Shown here: positions 43,233 through 52,416 of the stretch, piece by piece
How the letters are laid out: the number at the start of each line of letters is the position of its first letter
How positions within the stretch are numbered: position 1 is the first letter of the stretch
DNA from: JAJRXC01 sp047639555
GTDB taxonomy: Bacteria > Actinomycetota > Acidimicrobiia > Acidimicrobiales > Aldehydirespiratoraceae
NCBI GenBank assembly: GCA_047639555.1
Contig: JBLIOE010000018.1
Coordinates: 6,118 to 70,117, forward strand
Length of the DNA stretch: 64,000 nt
Reading direction: 5' to 3'
The notes under the pieces: generated by a model
What the model saw: only the letters and a program-made list of their open reading frames with translations
Told to the model about the DNA's origin: nothing
The model's database searches: none
Position numbers and translations under genes: made by a program

Positions 43233-44419
43233 GTCGGGGTGAAGTTGATGCGAATTTGGTCGTAGGCCCGGGCAAACGTGGCGGGCAGGATCTGCGGTTC
43301 GGTTGGGTCGACGAGCGACCAGTCGGGCATCCGACGGAGTAACTCCTCGAACATCACACGGATCTCCAGCCGGGCGAGGTGGGCGCCGAGGCAGAAATGG
43401 GTGCCGAAGCCGAAGGCGACGTGGCGAGTGTGAGTGCGGGCCACGTCGAGCGTGTCGGGGTCGTCGAAGGCTCTTGGGTCGCGGTTGGCGGCGGCGTAGA
43501 GCAGGAGAAGTTCGTCGCCCTCCTTGATGTGTTCGCTGTGGAGCTCGTGATCTTCGGTCGCCGTGCGGCTCATATTGAGCACGGGCGACACCCAGCGGAT
43601 GAACTCATCAACTGCTCCGTCGGTGAAGAGCTCCGGTCGTTCGAGGAGGAGGGCCCGCTGCCCCGGCCGGATGGCGAGATCGTGAATCATCGTGCCGATC
43701 ACGGTGCGGGTGGTCTCGGCGCCGCCGTTGAGTAGGAGGATCACCTCGTCCATGACGTGTTGCAGGTCCCATCCCTCCTGGTGGATCCACGTTGAGATCA
43801 GGTCGTCGCGGGGTTCGGCTTGGCGGGCCATCACGATCGGCACCGTGAGTTCGTAGAAGTTCGTGATCACCGAAACCATGTCGGGATGTGACTCGTACGG
43901 CGGCCCGGCCGCGGAAGTCTGCCCGGCGAGATGCATCACCTGCTCGGACCAGCGGCGCACGTCCTCCCACATCTCTGGCGGGTAGCCGAGCAGCTCACCG
44001 ATCATCATCGCGGGAAGTCGAGAGGCAATGGCTTCGATCGCCTCGCACTCGCCGAGCGGTGTGACGGCGTCGAGGATCTCGGTGACAAGTTCGCGGACGT
44101 GGGCCTCGTGGTCGCGCACTCGGCGCGGCGTGAACTGGCGGGCAACGACGTTGCGTTGGGCCTGGTGGTCCGGATCGTCGAGATTGATCATCGAGCGGTC
44201 GGCCCGCAGATCAATGTGAGGACGAGACCCGGAGGCCGACGAGTAGCGACCACCGTCCTTTTCTACCGCCACGATGTCGTCGTAGCGAGAGATCACCCAC
44301 ATCTTCTGGACCGGATCCCAGAACGCCGGCGCCTCGTCGCGCAGCCATCGGTACGCGTCCGACGGGTCGACGTAGAAGTCCGGGTCGAGGACGTTTACGG
44401 CATCGTTCGTTGCGGTCAT
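43229..44419 (-). CDS. Cytochrome P450
   Basis: This 396-residue bacterial P450 has the I-helix NGGAETTR, the K-helix ExxR in DEFIRWVSP, and the heme loop FGFGTHFCLGAHLAR with the Cys ligand at 343. It would hydroxylate a hydrophobic substrate with electrons from a ferredoxin (one is at 52417). ATG at 44419 overlaps the upstream gene stop by ATGA. CYP family cannot be set from sequence alone. Confidence 0.93.
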   Translation of the reverse strand: MTATNDAVNVLDPDFYVDPSDAYRWLRDEAPAFWDPVQKMWVISRYDDIVAVEKDGGRYSSASGSRPHIDLRADRSMINLDDPDHQAQRNVVARQFTPRRVRDHEAHVRELVTEILDAVTPLGECEAIEAIASRLPAMMIGELLGYPPEMWEDVRRWSEQVMHLAGQTSAAGPPYESHPDMVSVITNFYELTVPIVMARQAEPRDDLISTWIHQEGWDLQHVMDEVILLLNGGAETTRTVIGTMIHDLAIRPGQRALLLERPELFTDGAVDEFIRWVSPVLNMSRTATEDHELHSEHIKEGDELLLLYAAANRDPRAFDDPDTLDVARTHTRHVAFGFGTHFCLGAHLARLEIRVMFEELLRRMPDWSLVDPTEPQILPATFARAYDQIRINFTPT

Positions 44420-45597
44420 GAATAGGCCACCCGGTGGTCGGACTCGGCGGTCAGACCGAGCTCGGGCCACACGCCCGCCACGATGCTCTCCACGATTCCG
44501 TAGCCCACAGCGTCGCCCTCACGGACTCGGATCGGCGTGTCACGAAGTTGTCCGAGTTGCGGCAAGAACTCATCGCTCGAACAGTCGTCGATGTACTCGC
44601 CGTCGAAGTGCAGCGGACCACGCCACGTTCCGTGCATGTGACCCTTCCACTCGCCGTAGCCGACAACTTTGAGATGGAAGCCAGAGTTATCGAGCGCCTC
44701 AATTTCAATGACGCGTTCTTCGCCGGATTCCATCGTCAGGTGCAACTCGCCGCCGCGAACAAAGCGGGTCCGGGGGTCATAGTCGATCAGCGGCTTTGCT
44801 TCGAGGACGCGATGCTGGCGGCCATCGGATTCGTTGATGTAGGCGGACGTGTAGTCCCACACGCCCTGGGTGAGATGAATCGCCGTCTCGTAGAACGATC
44901 CGTCGGGCCGCTCGAAGAAACACGGCGACCACTTCATTCCGCCGCGGAACTCGGGGCGCTTCTCGCCCTCCGCTCGTGGTTTGCGAGGCGGACGAAGCAA
45001 GTCGGGCGGTGCCGCACCGACCGCCTGGCGAACACCCCACGAGTGGTCGCGAAAGCCAAACGAGTTCTCGCGAGTGAACTGATGGGTGGTGCCATCGACA
45101 GTGACCTCGCCGGTTGCCCAGCCGCCCTGGTGATAGCGGATGACATCGACGTCGATACGCCCAGTGGTCTTGTTGCGGATGAGGTTGCGATCCTCGAAGA
45201 AGGGTTGGGTGACGCCGGTCAGAACGAGATCGAAGGAGATCGGCTGCACGTCGTTTGGCTCGAGGATGAACCGGACCGTCGAGAGCGGATCGATGATCTC
45301 GTAGCGAATCGGCCCGATCGACATGTCTTCGGGAGCCGAGTGAAGTTCGCGGCTTCCTCGTACGGTCCATTGTTCGTAGCCCCGGGCCACGCCACCGAAG
45401 CCGTCGATGATGCCTCGGTTCTGGTACTTGCCAAGCCCCAGGTTGACCTGCAGCGAGCCGTCGGTCTTCGCCATCGAGGCCCAGATCTTTTCGGTCCACG
45501 CGAGATCGGTCTGGGAGATCGTCGCGAAGGTGTCGATTGTCTGGTGGTTGAGACCTTCATCGGCGCCCAACAACTCGCCGATTCCGTCGATTGCCAT
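44416..45597 (-). CDS. Lipocalin-like (CrtC/AttH-related, DUF7064-type) protein
   Basis: This 393-residue beta-rich protein has NRGIIDGFGGVARGYEQWTV, a central RENSFGFRDHSWGVRQAVG and CFFERPDGSFYETAIHLT. It looks like a distant relative of the gene at 37534. ATG at 45597 is the best start. It is the first gene of the operon to 38655 (this gene, P450, GH3-esterase, LLM, SnoaL, SDR) with a perfect TGACGTCGACGTCA 40 bp upstream. Function unknown. Confidence 0.72.
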   Translation of the reverse strand: MAIDGIGELLGADEGLNHQTIDTFATISQTDLAWTEKIWASMAKTDGSLQVNLGLGKYQNRGIIDGFGGVARGYEQWTVRGSRELHSAPEDMSIGPIRYEIIDPLSTVRFILEPNDVQPISFDLVLTGVTQPFFEDRNLIRNKTTGRIDVDVIRYHQGGWATGEVTVDGTTHQFTRENSFGFRDHSWGVRQAVGAAPPDLLRPPRKPRAEGEKRPEFRGGMKWSPCFFERPDGSFYETAIHLTQGVWDYTSAYINESDGRQHRVLEAKPLIDYDPRTRFVRGGELHLTMESGEERVIEIEALDNSGFHLKVVGYGEWKGHMHGTWRGPLHFDGEYIDDCSSDEFLPQLGQLRDTPIRVREGDAVGYGIVESIVAGVWPELGLTAESDHRVAYS

Positions 45598-45636
45598 GAA
45601 CGCGTTTCCCCCAGTCGGCCTGTCGCTGACCCTAGT

Positions 45637-45650
45637 TGACGTCGACGTCA
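45637..45650. promoter_or_regulatory. Operator candidate, perfect TGACGTCGACGTCA
   Basis: An exact copy of the palindrome at 14368, placed between the kinase stop (45683) and the start of the six-gene operon at 45597. Confidence 0.7.
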
Positions 45651-45682
45651 GTTTCGAACGGCGGCACTGGTTGGGTGAGATC

Positions 45683-46750
45683 TCAGTGGACGCCGAGCCG
45701 GACGAAGGTGTTGTGGTCTTCGAGCGCGGCACCGATTCGGGGCATGTGAACCAGTACGACTTCGCGGGAGCTAATGCGGGTGATGACCCAGAGGAAGTAG
45801 CCCCATGTGAACCCGAGCGTGTATCGGAGCCATGCCTCGTCCCACGCCGGTCGTTCGACGCCGAAGGATTCGAGGTCATCGAGGTAGCCGCGGAGCAGGT
45901 CGACCTCGTGGGTGCGGCGGGTGTTGATGTCGAGAACGGTTGAGAGGTGGTAGCTCACGTCGATCGACCAGTGGCCCCGCTGCGCGATCTGCCAGTCGAG
46001 CCAGCAAGCTCGCCGGTCGCCGTCGAGGTAGACGTTGCCCGAGTGGGTGTCGGCGTGGATCACGCACGTCGCCGGTACACCGGCCGTGAGATGCATGGCC
46101 TGTTGCAGCCGTTCGGCGTCGAGGAACTCGGCCGCGACGTTCGCGCCGCGGCCATCGGCAAGAAGATCTGCGAGCACCGCAGCGGGGAAGAGTTCGGCCA
46201 TGTTCGAGATTCGTGGTGTGAGCCAGTCGACCGCCCAGCGGTCATCGGCCCAGGTCGCAGCGTGAAGGCGAGCGAGCTCTCGCAGCGTGTCTCGGCATGT
46301 GTCGATGGCGTAGGGCTCATGAGCGCTGAGGAATCGTCCGCCGTCGGCCACGACGTCGTCCATGATCACGATTCCCCGCCCGCTCGATGCCTCGATGCCG
46401 GTGTAATAGACGCGGGGCGAGCGAACCCCGACCGTCGAGACCAGCTCGCGATACGCGAGCGCCTCGGTGAGCAGTGTCTCGGTGCCGCTGGCATCGAAGT
46501 GGCCTTTGACGCAGTACGTGCGGGTTCGGCGGGTGCCGTCGGTGCCCTCCACCACGACAACGAATCGCACCTTGTGGGCGAGCGTCTGCGAGTGATCAGT
46601 GCGGTTGACGTCGACGATTCGTTCGTTGTCGCCGACATCATCGAGGGCTGCGCCAAGCCATGTCGGCGAGAGCACATCGTCGAGATCGAGCGGGGCCGGG
46701 TCCTCGGCGGGCGTCACGACGCGAACCTTTCCACGTTCCGCCGTCGCCAT
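45683..46750 (-). CDS. APH/EcKinase-like phosphotransferase
   Basis: This 355-residue protein has the kinase-like fold with catalytic HADTHSGNVYLDGD (HAD in place of HGD) and metal-binding LDWQIAQRGHWSID, and hinge GIVIMDDVVADGG. The common N-terminal LSPTWLGAALDD matches the group of kinases at 21045 and 22126. It is divergent from the CoA-transferase with a shared inverted repeat between. Substrate is unknown. Confidence 0.85.
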   Translation of the reverse strand: MATAERGKVRVVTPAEDPAPLDLDDVLSPTWLGAALDDVGDNERIVDVNRTDHSQTLAHKVRFVVVVEGTDGTRRTRTYCVKGHFDASGTETLLTEALAYRELVSTVGVRSPRVYYTGIEASSGRGIVIMDDVVADGGRFLSAHEPYAIDTCRDTLRELARLHAATWADDRWAVDWLTPRISNMAELFPAAVLADLLADGRGANVAAEFLDAERLQQAMHLTAGVPATCVIHADTHSGNVYLDGDRRACWLDWQIAQRGHWSIDVSYHLSTVLDINTRRTHEVDLLRGYLDDLESFGVERPAWDEAWLRYTLGFTWGYFLWVITRISSREVVLVHMPRIGAALEDHNTFVRLGVH

Positions 46751-46770
46751 GCAAGGAGGCTCCCTTCTTC

Positions 46771-46789
46771 GGTAGAACGCCGCTCTACT
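46771..46789. promoter_or_regulatory. Operator candidate, GGTAGAAC-N3-GcTCTACt
   Basis: GGTAGAACGCCGCTCTACT lies between the divergent kinase (start 46750) and CoA-transferase (start 46809). It matches 14 of 16 arm positions of the perfect repeat at 49666-49684. Confidence 0.55.
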
Positions 46790-46808
46790 CCTGTGCTAGC
46801 AATCGGGA

Positions 46809-48032
46809 ATGTCTACGGATGTCACGGACCCTGTCTTCGAAGGTGTGAAGGTCGTTGAGCTGGCGCAATGGGTTTTCGTGCCGGTGGCCGGTGCGATCCT
46901 GGCTGATTGGGGCGCCGACGTCATTCGTATTGAGAAGCTCGAGGGTGATCCCTACCGGGGCCTCGCATCGCAGGGGATCGGTACCGACCGCGGCGGGATC
47001 AACCTGTCGATGGCGCTCGCGAATCGCGGCAAACGGTCGATCGCCGTCGATCTCCATAGTCCGGAAGGTCGAGCGGTGCTCGACGAACTCCTCGAGTCGG
47101 CCGACGTCTTCCTCACCAACCTGCGGCCCGGAGCGCTCGATCGGCTTGGTCTCGACGCCGATGCGGTCCGGGAGCGATTCCCTCGGCTGATCTACGCCCG
47201 AGGCAACGGCTTCGGCGCCCGCGGGCCCGATGCAGACCAACCCGGATACGACTCCTCGGCCTTCTTCGCCCGGGGTGGACTCGCCCACGTGCTGACGCCG
47301 CCCGAGCGGGACTATCCAATCAACCAGCGCGGGGCCATGGGCGACCGCAACGGCGCGATGGCGTTGGCCTTCGGCATCGCCGGCGCGCTCCTGCGCCAAC
47401 ATCGCACCGGTCGCGGCTCCGTGGTCGACGTCTCGCTCCTCGCGACCGCGATGTGGACGCTGTCATCGGATCTGCTTGCTGCGCTCAACGGCGGCGAGGT
47501 GCATCGCTCCGAGGGCCGCGGGATCTTTGTGAACCCGTTGGTGGGGGCGTATCGAACCAAGGACGGCCGCCACGTCCAGCTCGTGTTCCTCCAGTCCGAC
47601 CGGTACTGGCCAGATCTCTGCCGAGTCCTCGGCCGCGAGGATCTCATCGACGATGCCCGCTTTGTTGACCTCGCGGCTCGGGGTGAGAACCGGGAGGCGT
47701 GCGCGGCGGAGCTCGACATCGAATTTGGTTCGCGGACACTTGAGGAATGTAAGGCACTGCTCGGTCAGCTCGACGCGCCGTGGGCGCCGGTGCAATCGAT
47801 CGAAGAACTTATCGTCGACCCGCAGGTTATTGCCAACGACTACGTAGGCGAGGTGCAGATCGAGGGTGGCGAGTCGTACCGCCTGCCCGCCGTGCCCGTG
47901 CAGTTCGACGAACACGGTCCGGTCCTGCGACGAGCGCCTGAACACGGTGAACACACCGAGGCGATCCTGCTCGAACTCGGTCACGATTGGGACCAGATCG
48001 TCGAGCTCAAAACCGCCGGAGTGATCCCGTAG
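46809..48032 (+). CDS. CaiB/BaiF family III CoA-transferase
   Basis: This 407-residue protein has the family III pattern: GVKVVELAQWVFVPVAGAIL at the start, DVIRIEKLEGDPYRG, NRGKRSIAVDLHSPEGR, then DQPGYDSSAFFARGGL with the likely catalytic Asp. It would move CoA between carboxylic acids, so it may activate a substrate without ATP. It is the first gene of the CoA-transferase/DUF35/thiolase operon; its TAG stop overlaps the next GTG start by one base. Confidence 0.9.
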   Translation: MSTDVTDPVFEGVKVVELAQWVFVPVAGAILADWGADVIRIEKLEGDPYRGLASQGIGTDRGGINLSMALANRGKRSIAVDLHSPEGRAVLDELLESADVFLTNLRPGALDRLGLDADAVRERFPRLIYARGNGFGARGPDADQPGYDSSAFFARGGLAHVLTPPERDYPINQRGAMGDRNGAMALAFGIAGALLRQHRTGRGSVVDVSLLATAMWTLSSDLLAALNGGEVHRSEGRGIFVNPLVGAYRTKDGRHVQLVFLQSDRYWPDLCRVLGREDLIDDARFVDLAARGENREACAAELDIEFGSRTLEECKALLGQLDAPWAPVQSIEELIVDPQVIANDYVGEVQIEGGESYRLPAVPVQFDEHGPVLRRAPEHGEHTEAILLELGHDWDQIVELKTAGVIP

Positions 48033-48448
48033 TGTCGGCCCGCCCGCTGCCGGTCCCCGACGAACAGTCGGCCCCGTTTTGGGCCGCTGCGGCCGATCAC
48101 ATCCTCATGGTCGCCCAATGCAGCGAGTGTTCCGTGCTCTCCCTCCCGCCCACCGCCACCTGCGGGCACTGCGGAAGCGCGGACCCAGCGTTCTCATTCG
48201 TTCCGGTGTCAGGCACCGGAGCGGTGCGCTCCTGGACGGTGGTGCGCCAGGCCTTCCTGCCTGGATTCGATGACGACCTTCCCTTCCTGCTTGTCGACGT
48301 CGAGCTCGACGCTCAAGCGGACTTCCGACTCATCGGGCGTTTGCTCGATGGCGTCGAGCCCTCACCCACGCTCGGCGAACCCGTCGAGATCGCGTGGGAA
48401 GACCTCGCGCCCGACATCGCGATCCCGGCCTTTCGGCGGGTGCCATGA
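48032..48448 (+). CDS. DUF35 / OB-fold protein with zinc ribbon, thiolase partner
   Basis: With GTG at 48032 this gives 138 residues. The zinc ribbon is QCSECSVLSLPPTATCGHCG, followed by the OB-fold (GTGAVRSWTVVRQAFLPGF). The gene overlaps the CoA-transferase stop by one base and the thiolase-like start by ATGA. Its pairing suggests a complex with the thiolase-like protein, as for ChsH2-Ltp2. Confidence 0.87.
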   Translation: MSARPLPVPDEQSAPFWAAAADHILMVAQCSECSVLSLPPTATCGHCGSADPAFSFVPVSGTGAVRSWTVVRQAFLPGFDDDLPFLLVDVELDAQADFRLIGRLLDGVEPSPTLGEPVEIAWEDLAPDIAIPAFRRVP

Positions 48449-49662
48449 GCACCCGGACCGCCGGCGGACGGCAGGTGGCGATCGTGGGATACGCCCACAG
48501 CGACATCGTCCGCAACGCCGATCAAACCCTCGGAGAACTCGCGGGCCAGACGGCTCGCCAGGCAATTGCCGATGCCGGGCTCACGGTTGATCAGATCGAT
48601 GGCTTCGTGGGCTCCGCCCTGTTTCCGACCTCCGGGAGTCACGAGATTGAAGACGGCGTCAGCACGGTGTCGCCGTCGTGGCTGGCTCAACACTTAGGGG
48701 CGATGCCTCGGTACACCGAAGGTTTCACCGGCATGGGCCAGCTCCCCGGAAGCGTGGGCCTCGCCGTGCACGCCATCACGACGGGCGAAGCGGACTACGT
48801 CTTAATGCACCGGGCACTGCACAACCCGCCCGGGCGTTACCACGGGAACACGATGGACCGAGTGAGTGGCATGCAGCAATGGACGGCGCCGCAGGGCTAC
48901 TTCGGGCCGCTCGCAATGATCGCCCTGCCGACCAACGAGTACCTCCAACGTTTCGGTGCCCGCCGCGAGTCGTTGGCGGAGATCGCGGTCGAGGCTCGGA
49001 AGAACGGGTCTCGGATTCCGTGGTCGTTTTGGCACGACCGCCCGCTCACCACCGAGGACTATCTCGAATCACCGACACTGTTCGATCCGATCTGTCGGTT
49101 CGACTGCGACATTCCCGTCGACGGTGTCGCCACCTTCGTGTTCACGTCGGCCGAGCGCGCAAAGGACCTGCCGAACCAGCCCGTCTATGTCGCAGGCTTC
49201 GGAATGGGTGCGCCCACCCGACCCCGCCTGCCATTGCATTGGCCCCTCGACGACATCATGGACGGCGGCCGGGAAACGGCGACTCGGCTGTGGGCCGATG
49301 CCGGAATCGGTCCCGCCGAGATCGATCTTCCGCAGGTCTACGACGGCTTTTCGCCGTTCGTCTGGTTCTGGTTGGAAGCGCTCGGGCTCTGCCCGCCTGG
49401 TGAAGCGCACCGATTCATCGCTGATGGCGGGATCGACAGCGACCGTCCCGGTTCGCTGCCCGCCCTGTCGAGCGGCGGAGCGATCGGCAACGGTCGAATG
49501 CACGGCGTGCCGCAGATGCTCGAGTGTTATCTGCAGCTCGCGGGTCGGGCCGGCGACCGGCAACGCCAAGCCGAGGTCGCGGTTGCCTGCCATGCGTCAC
49601 CGCACCTTGGTGGGGTTGTGGCCTACAGCTCGCAACAACTTGGCAAGAGCATTGTTCTGTGA
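48445..49662 (+). CDS. Thiolase-like (SCP-x/Ltp2 type) protein, probable aldolase subunit
   Basis: This 405-residue thiolase-fold protein starts VAIVGYAHSDIVRNADQTLG and has VYDGFSPFVWFWLEALGLC and GGAIGNGRMHGVPQMLECYL. At the place of the nucleophile Cys it reads YTEGFTGMGQLPGS, so thiolysis is unlikely. It is close in pattern to the gene at 12723 and fits an Ltp2-like retro-aldolase with its DUF35 partner. It ends 47 bp before the next operon. Confidence 0.86.
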   Translation: MSTRTAGGRQVAIVGYAHSDIVRNADQTLGELAGQTARQAIADAGLTVDQIDGFVGSALFPTSGSHEIEDGVSTVSPSWLAQHLGAMPRYTEGFTGMGQLPGSVGLAVHAITTGEADYVLMHRALHNPPGRYHGNTMDRVSGMQQWTAPQGYFGPLAMIALPTNEYLQRFGARRESLAEIAVEARKNGSRIPWSFWHDRPLTTEDYLESPTLFDPICRFDCDIPVDGVATFVFTSAERAKDLPNQPVYVAGFGMGAPTRPRLPLHWPLDDIMDGGRETATRLWADAGIGPAEIDLPQVYDGFSPFVWFWLEALGLCPPGEAHRFIADGGIDSDRPGSLPALSSGGAIGNGRMHGVPQMLECYLQLAGRAGDRQRQAEVAVACHASPHLGGVVAYSSQQLGKSIVL

Positions 49663-49689
49663 TTAGGTAGAACTGGGTTCTACCTAATC
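49661..49689. promoter_or_regulatory. Perfect inverted repeat, probable operator
   Basis: Arms GATTAGGTAGAAC (49661-49673) and GTTCTACCTAATC (49677-49689) are exact inverted copies around TGG. The repeat ends 21 bp before the aldehyde dehydrogenase start and begins at the thiolase-like stop. The following TTTT is short, so an operator is more likely than a terminator. A related site is at 46771. Confidence 0.7.
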
Positions 49690-49709
49690 GTTTTGAAGCC
49701 AGGGGATCG

Positions 49710-51179
49710 ATGAGCGTCATTTCCGAAGACCGGACATTCGTGGCGGGAACGTGGGTCACCGGCGACGACGTCGTGGCGGTTGAGAACCCGGCCGACGAGA
49801 CGGTGATCGCGAGCATCACGGCCACACCGCTGGCCGAAGTCGAACGAGCAATTCTTGAAGCCCGGCGATCGTTCGACTCTGGCGTATGGGCGGATCGGTC
49901 GGTCGATGACCGGGCGGCAGTCCTTCATGCATTCCTCGACTACCTCGATGGTGCGGGTGACGAACTTGTGCCAACGATGGTGGCCGAGGCGGGGCAGCCC
50001 ACGTATTTCGCCGAGTCGACGCAACTCCGCACCGGCGTGCGCCTTGGCCGCGACACGATCGACCTGTATCGATCGATGTCCCATGAAGAATCCAATCCCG
50101 TTCCGCTCGACGAATTGGTGCAAGCGGGTGTATCGCTCAGCGTTCGCCGTTACGAACCGGTCGGCGTGGTCACCGCGATCACGCCCTATAACGCAGCGCT
50201 GCTCATGGGCTTACAGAAGCTCATCCCGGCACTGATGGCCGGGTGTTCGGTGATTCTGCGGCCGAGTCCGTTGACGCCAGTGTCGTCACTTGCGTTCGGT
50301 GCTGCGGCCGAGGCGGCCGGACTGCCTGCGGGCGTGTTGAGTGTCGTGGTCGAGGGTGGTTCGGCTGGCGCCGAGATGCTGACCACTCACCCGGGCGTCG
50401 ACATGGTGTCGTTCACCGGATCGACCGCGGTGGGTAAGCAGATCCTGGCCCAGGCCGCTCCCACTGTGAAACTCGTCGCCCTCGAACTCGGCGGCAAGTC
50501 AGCTCAGATCTACCTTCCCGACGCAATCGATCACGTCGCTCGCGGCGCGGCGATGGTGATCGCGATGACATCAGGCCAGGCGTGCGTCGCCGCCACCCGA
50601 ATGCTGGTTCCCGAAGACCGCAAGGCCGAAGTGCTTGCGATGGTCGGCGGCACCTACGCGTCGCTTACAATCGGCGCACCGACCGAACCAACCACGATGA
50701 TCGGTCCTGTCATCAGTGCGGCGCAGCGGGAGCGATGCGAACGCTTCGTTGCGCTGGCCCAAGAACACGGCGGCGTGGTCACCCACGGCGGCGGTCGCCC
50801 GGAAGCCATGACCTCGGGCTACTACTTCGAGCCCACGGTGCTTGACCTTGGAGACAACGCGAACCCCGCGGCCCAAGAAGAGATCTTCGGACCGGTGCTC
50901 TCGGTGATCGGCTACCGAGATCTCGACCACGCCGTCGAGATCGCGAACGACAGCGTCTACGGATTGTCGGGCCAGGTCTATAGCGCCGACGTTGGCGCTG
51001 GGGTCAACGTGGCCCGCCGTCTGCGCACTGGCGCGGTCACGGTGAACAGCGGCATCTTCACTGCCTACGCGCCGAGCGGCGGCTACAAACAAAGCGGCCT
51101 CGGCCGCGAGCGCGGGCCCGATGGGATCCGCGCGTTCCAAGAAGTGAAACACATCGCAGTCGGGGAACTTCCCCGATGA
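49710..51179 (+). CDS. Aldehyde dehydrogenase (NAD(P)-dependent)
   Basis: This 489-residue enzyme has all main features of the family: catalytic Glu259 in LELGGKS, nucleophile Cys292 in SGQACVAATR, and NPAAQEEIFGPVLSVIGY near the C-terminus. It would oxidise an aldehyde to a carboxylate. It is the first gene of a seven-gene operon that ends with a TetR regulator at 55085. Confidence 0.93.
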   Translation: MSVISEDRTFVAGTWVTGDDVVAVENPADETVIASITATPLAEVERAILEARRSFDSGVWADRSVDDRAAVLHAFLDYLDGAGDELVPTMVAEAGQPTYFAESTQLRTGVRLGRDTIDLYRSMSHEESNPVPLDELVQAGVSLSVRRYEPVGVVTAITPYNAALLMGLQKLIPALMAGCSVILRPSPLTPVSSLAFGAAAEAAGLPAGVLSVVVEGGSAGAEMLTTHPGVDMVSFTGSTAVGKQILAQAAPTVKLVALELGGKSAQIYLPDAIDHVARGAAMVIAMTSGQACVAATRMLVPEDRKAEVLAMVGGTYASLTIGAPTEPTTMIGPVISAAQRERCERFVALAQEHGGVVTHGGGRPEAMTSGYYFEPTVLDLGDNANPAAQEEIFGPVLSVIGYRDLDHAVEIANDSVYGLSGQVYSADVGAGVNVARRLRTGAVTVNSGIFTAYAPSGGYKQSGLGRERGPDGIRAFQEVKHIAVGELPR

Positions 51180-51212
51180 CGAGCACAGACAACAAAGAGA
51201 AGGAAGCACCCC

Positions 51213-52415
51213 ATGGGAGCTGACAAGAACCTCGACTGGCTGATCTCGGTCGATGACCACATTCTCGAACCGCCAAACCTTTGGCTCGACCGGGTGGCGG
51301 CGAAAGACCGAGACCGAGCTCCACATATGGAGACGCGCAAGGGCCTCGAGGGCTGGGTGTATGACGACAAGTTCATGCCGAGTTCGGGTCTGAGCGCCGT
51401 TGTTGGCAAGACGAAAGAGGAGTTCAGCCCCGAACCCCTTGCCTACTCGGAAATGCGGCCCGGCTGTTACGACGCCAAGGCTCGTATCGAGGACATGAAC
51501 CAGGCGGGCGTGCTGGCTTCGCTGTGTTTCCCGACCCTGCCGCGGTTCTGCGGCCAGCTCTTCATGGAGGCGAGCGACCGAGAATTCGGGTTTGAGTGTC
51601 TTCAGCACTACAACAACTGGCTCGTCGAAGAGTGGTGTGGCGCCGCGCCTGGTCGCTATATCCCGCTGATGTTGATCCCCATGTGGGACCCGACGTTGGC
51701 CGCCAAGGAGATGGAACGAATGGCGGCGATGGGTGTCACCGCGTTTGCGTTCTCGGAGAATCCGGCGCCGCTCGGCCTGCCGACCATCCACGACAAAGAC
51801 CGCTACTGGGATCCAGTCATGGCCGCGGCCAACGACCTGGAGATGGTGCTGTGTATGCACGTGGGGTCGTCGTCGACGCTTCCTCAGATCTCGCCCGACG
51901 CGCCGTTCATGGCCAACCTCACGTGGGGTGCGTCTCGGACGTCTGGCACAATGCTGGCCTGGCTCTTCAGCGGCATGTTCCTCCGGTTCCCGAAGCTCAA
52001 GATAGCGCTGTCCGAAGGCGAGATCGGATGGATCCCGTACTTCCTGGAGCGGGCCGAGCAGGTGCTCGACAAGCAGCGCCATTGGGTCATGAAGGGGCAG
52101 ACGTTCGGCGACCACGCAGCTACCGATGTGAACCTCGACGAACTCGACATTCGGGCGTCGTTTCGAGATCACGTCTTCGGGTGTTTCATCCACGATGACC
52201 ACGGAATCGCGAGCATCGATGAGATCGGCGAAGACAACATCATGTGCGAGACCGACTATCCACATTCCGACTCCACTTGGCCCGACTGCATCGGTACCGT
52301 CCAGCGACAGATCCAGCACCTCGATCCCGATGTGCAATACAAGTTGCTCCGTGGCAACGCTGAGCGGCTCTACCGCTTCACCCCGGCCGAACCGCCCGTG
52401 CTGACGGGAGGGTGA
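51213..52415 (+). CDS. Amidohydrolase family 2 metal-dependent hydrolase
   Basis: This 400-residue protein opens LISVDDHILEPPNLWLDRV, has LCMHVGSSSTLPQI in the centre and MCETDYPHSDSTWPDC near residue 345. It is closely related to the gene at 9855 along its full length. AGAGAAGGAAG precedes ATG. It lies between aldehyde dehydrogenase and ferredoxin in the operon, so its substrate is probably an intermediate of the same pathway. Confidence 0.9.
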   Translation: MGADKNLDWLISVDDHILEPPNLWLDRVAAKDRDRAPHMETRKGLEGWVYDDKFMPSSGLSAVVGKTKEEFSPEPLAYSEMRPGCYDAKARIEDMNQAGVLASLCFPTLPRFCGQLFMEASDREFGFECLQHYNNWLVEEWCGAAPGRYIPLMLIPMWDPTLAAKEMERMAAMGVTAFAFSENPAPLGLPTIHDKDRYWDPVMAAANDLEMVLCMHVGSSSTLPQISPDAPFMANLTWGASRTSGTMLAWLFSGMFLRFPKLKIALSEGEIGWIPYFLERAEQVLDKQRHWVMKGQTFGDHAATDVNLDELDIRASFRDHVFGCFIHDDHGIASIDEIGEDNIMCETDYPHSDSTWPDCIGTVQRQIQHLDPDVQYKLLRGNAERLYRFTPAEPPVLTGG

Positions 52416-52416
52416 C

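Noticed and set aside
49661..49689. Perfect inverted repeat read as an intrinsic terminator of the thiolase-like gene
   Set aside because: The stem is only moderately GC-rich and is followed by just four T; a second, related copy in another promoter speaks for an operator instead.
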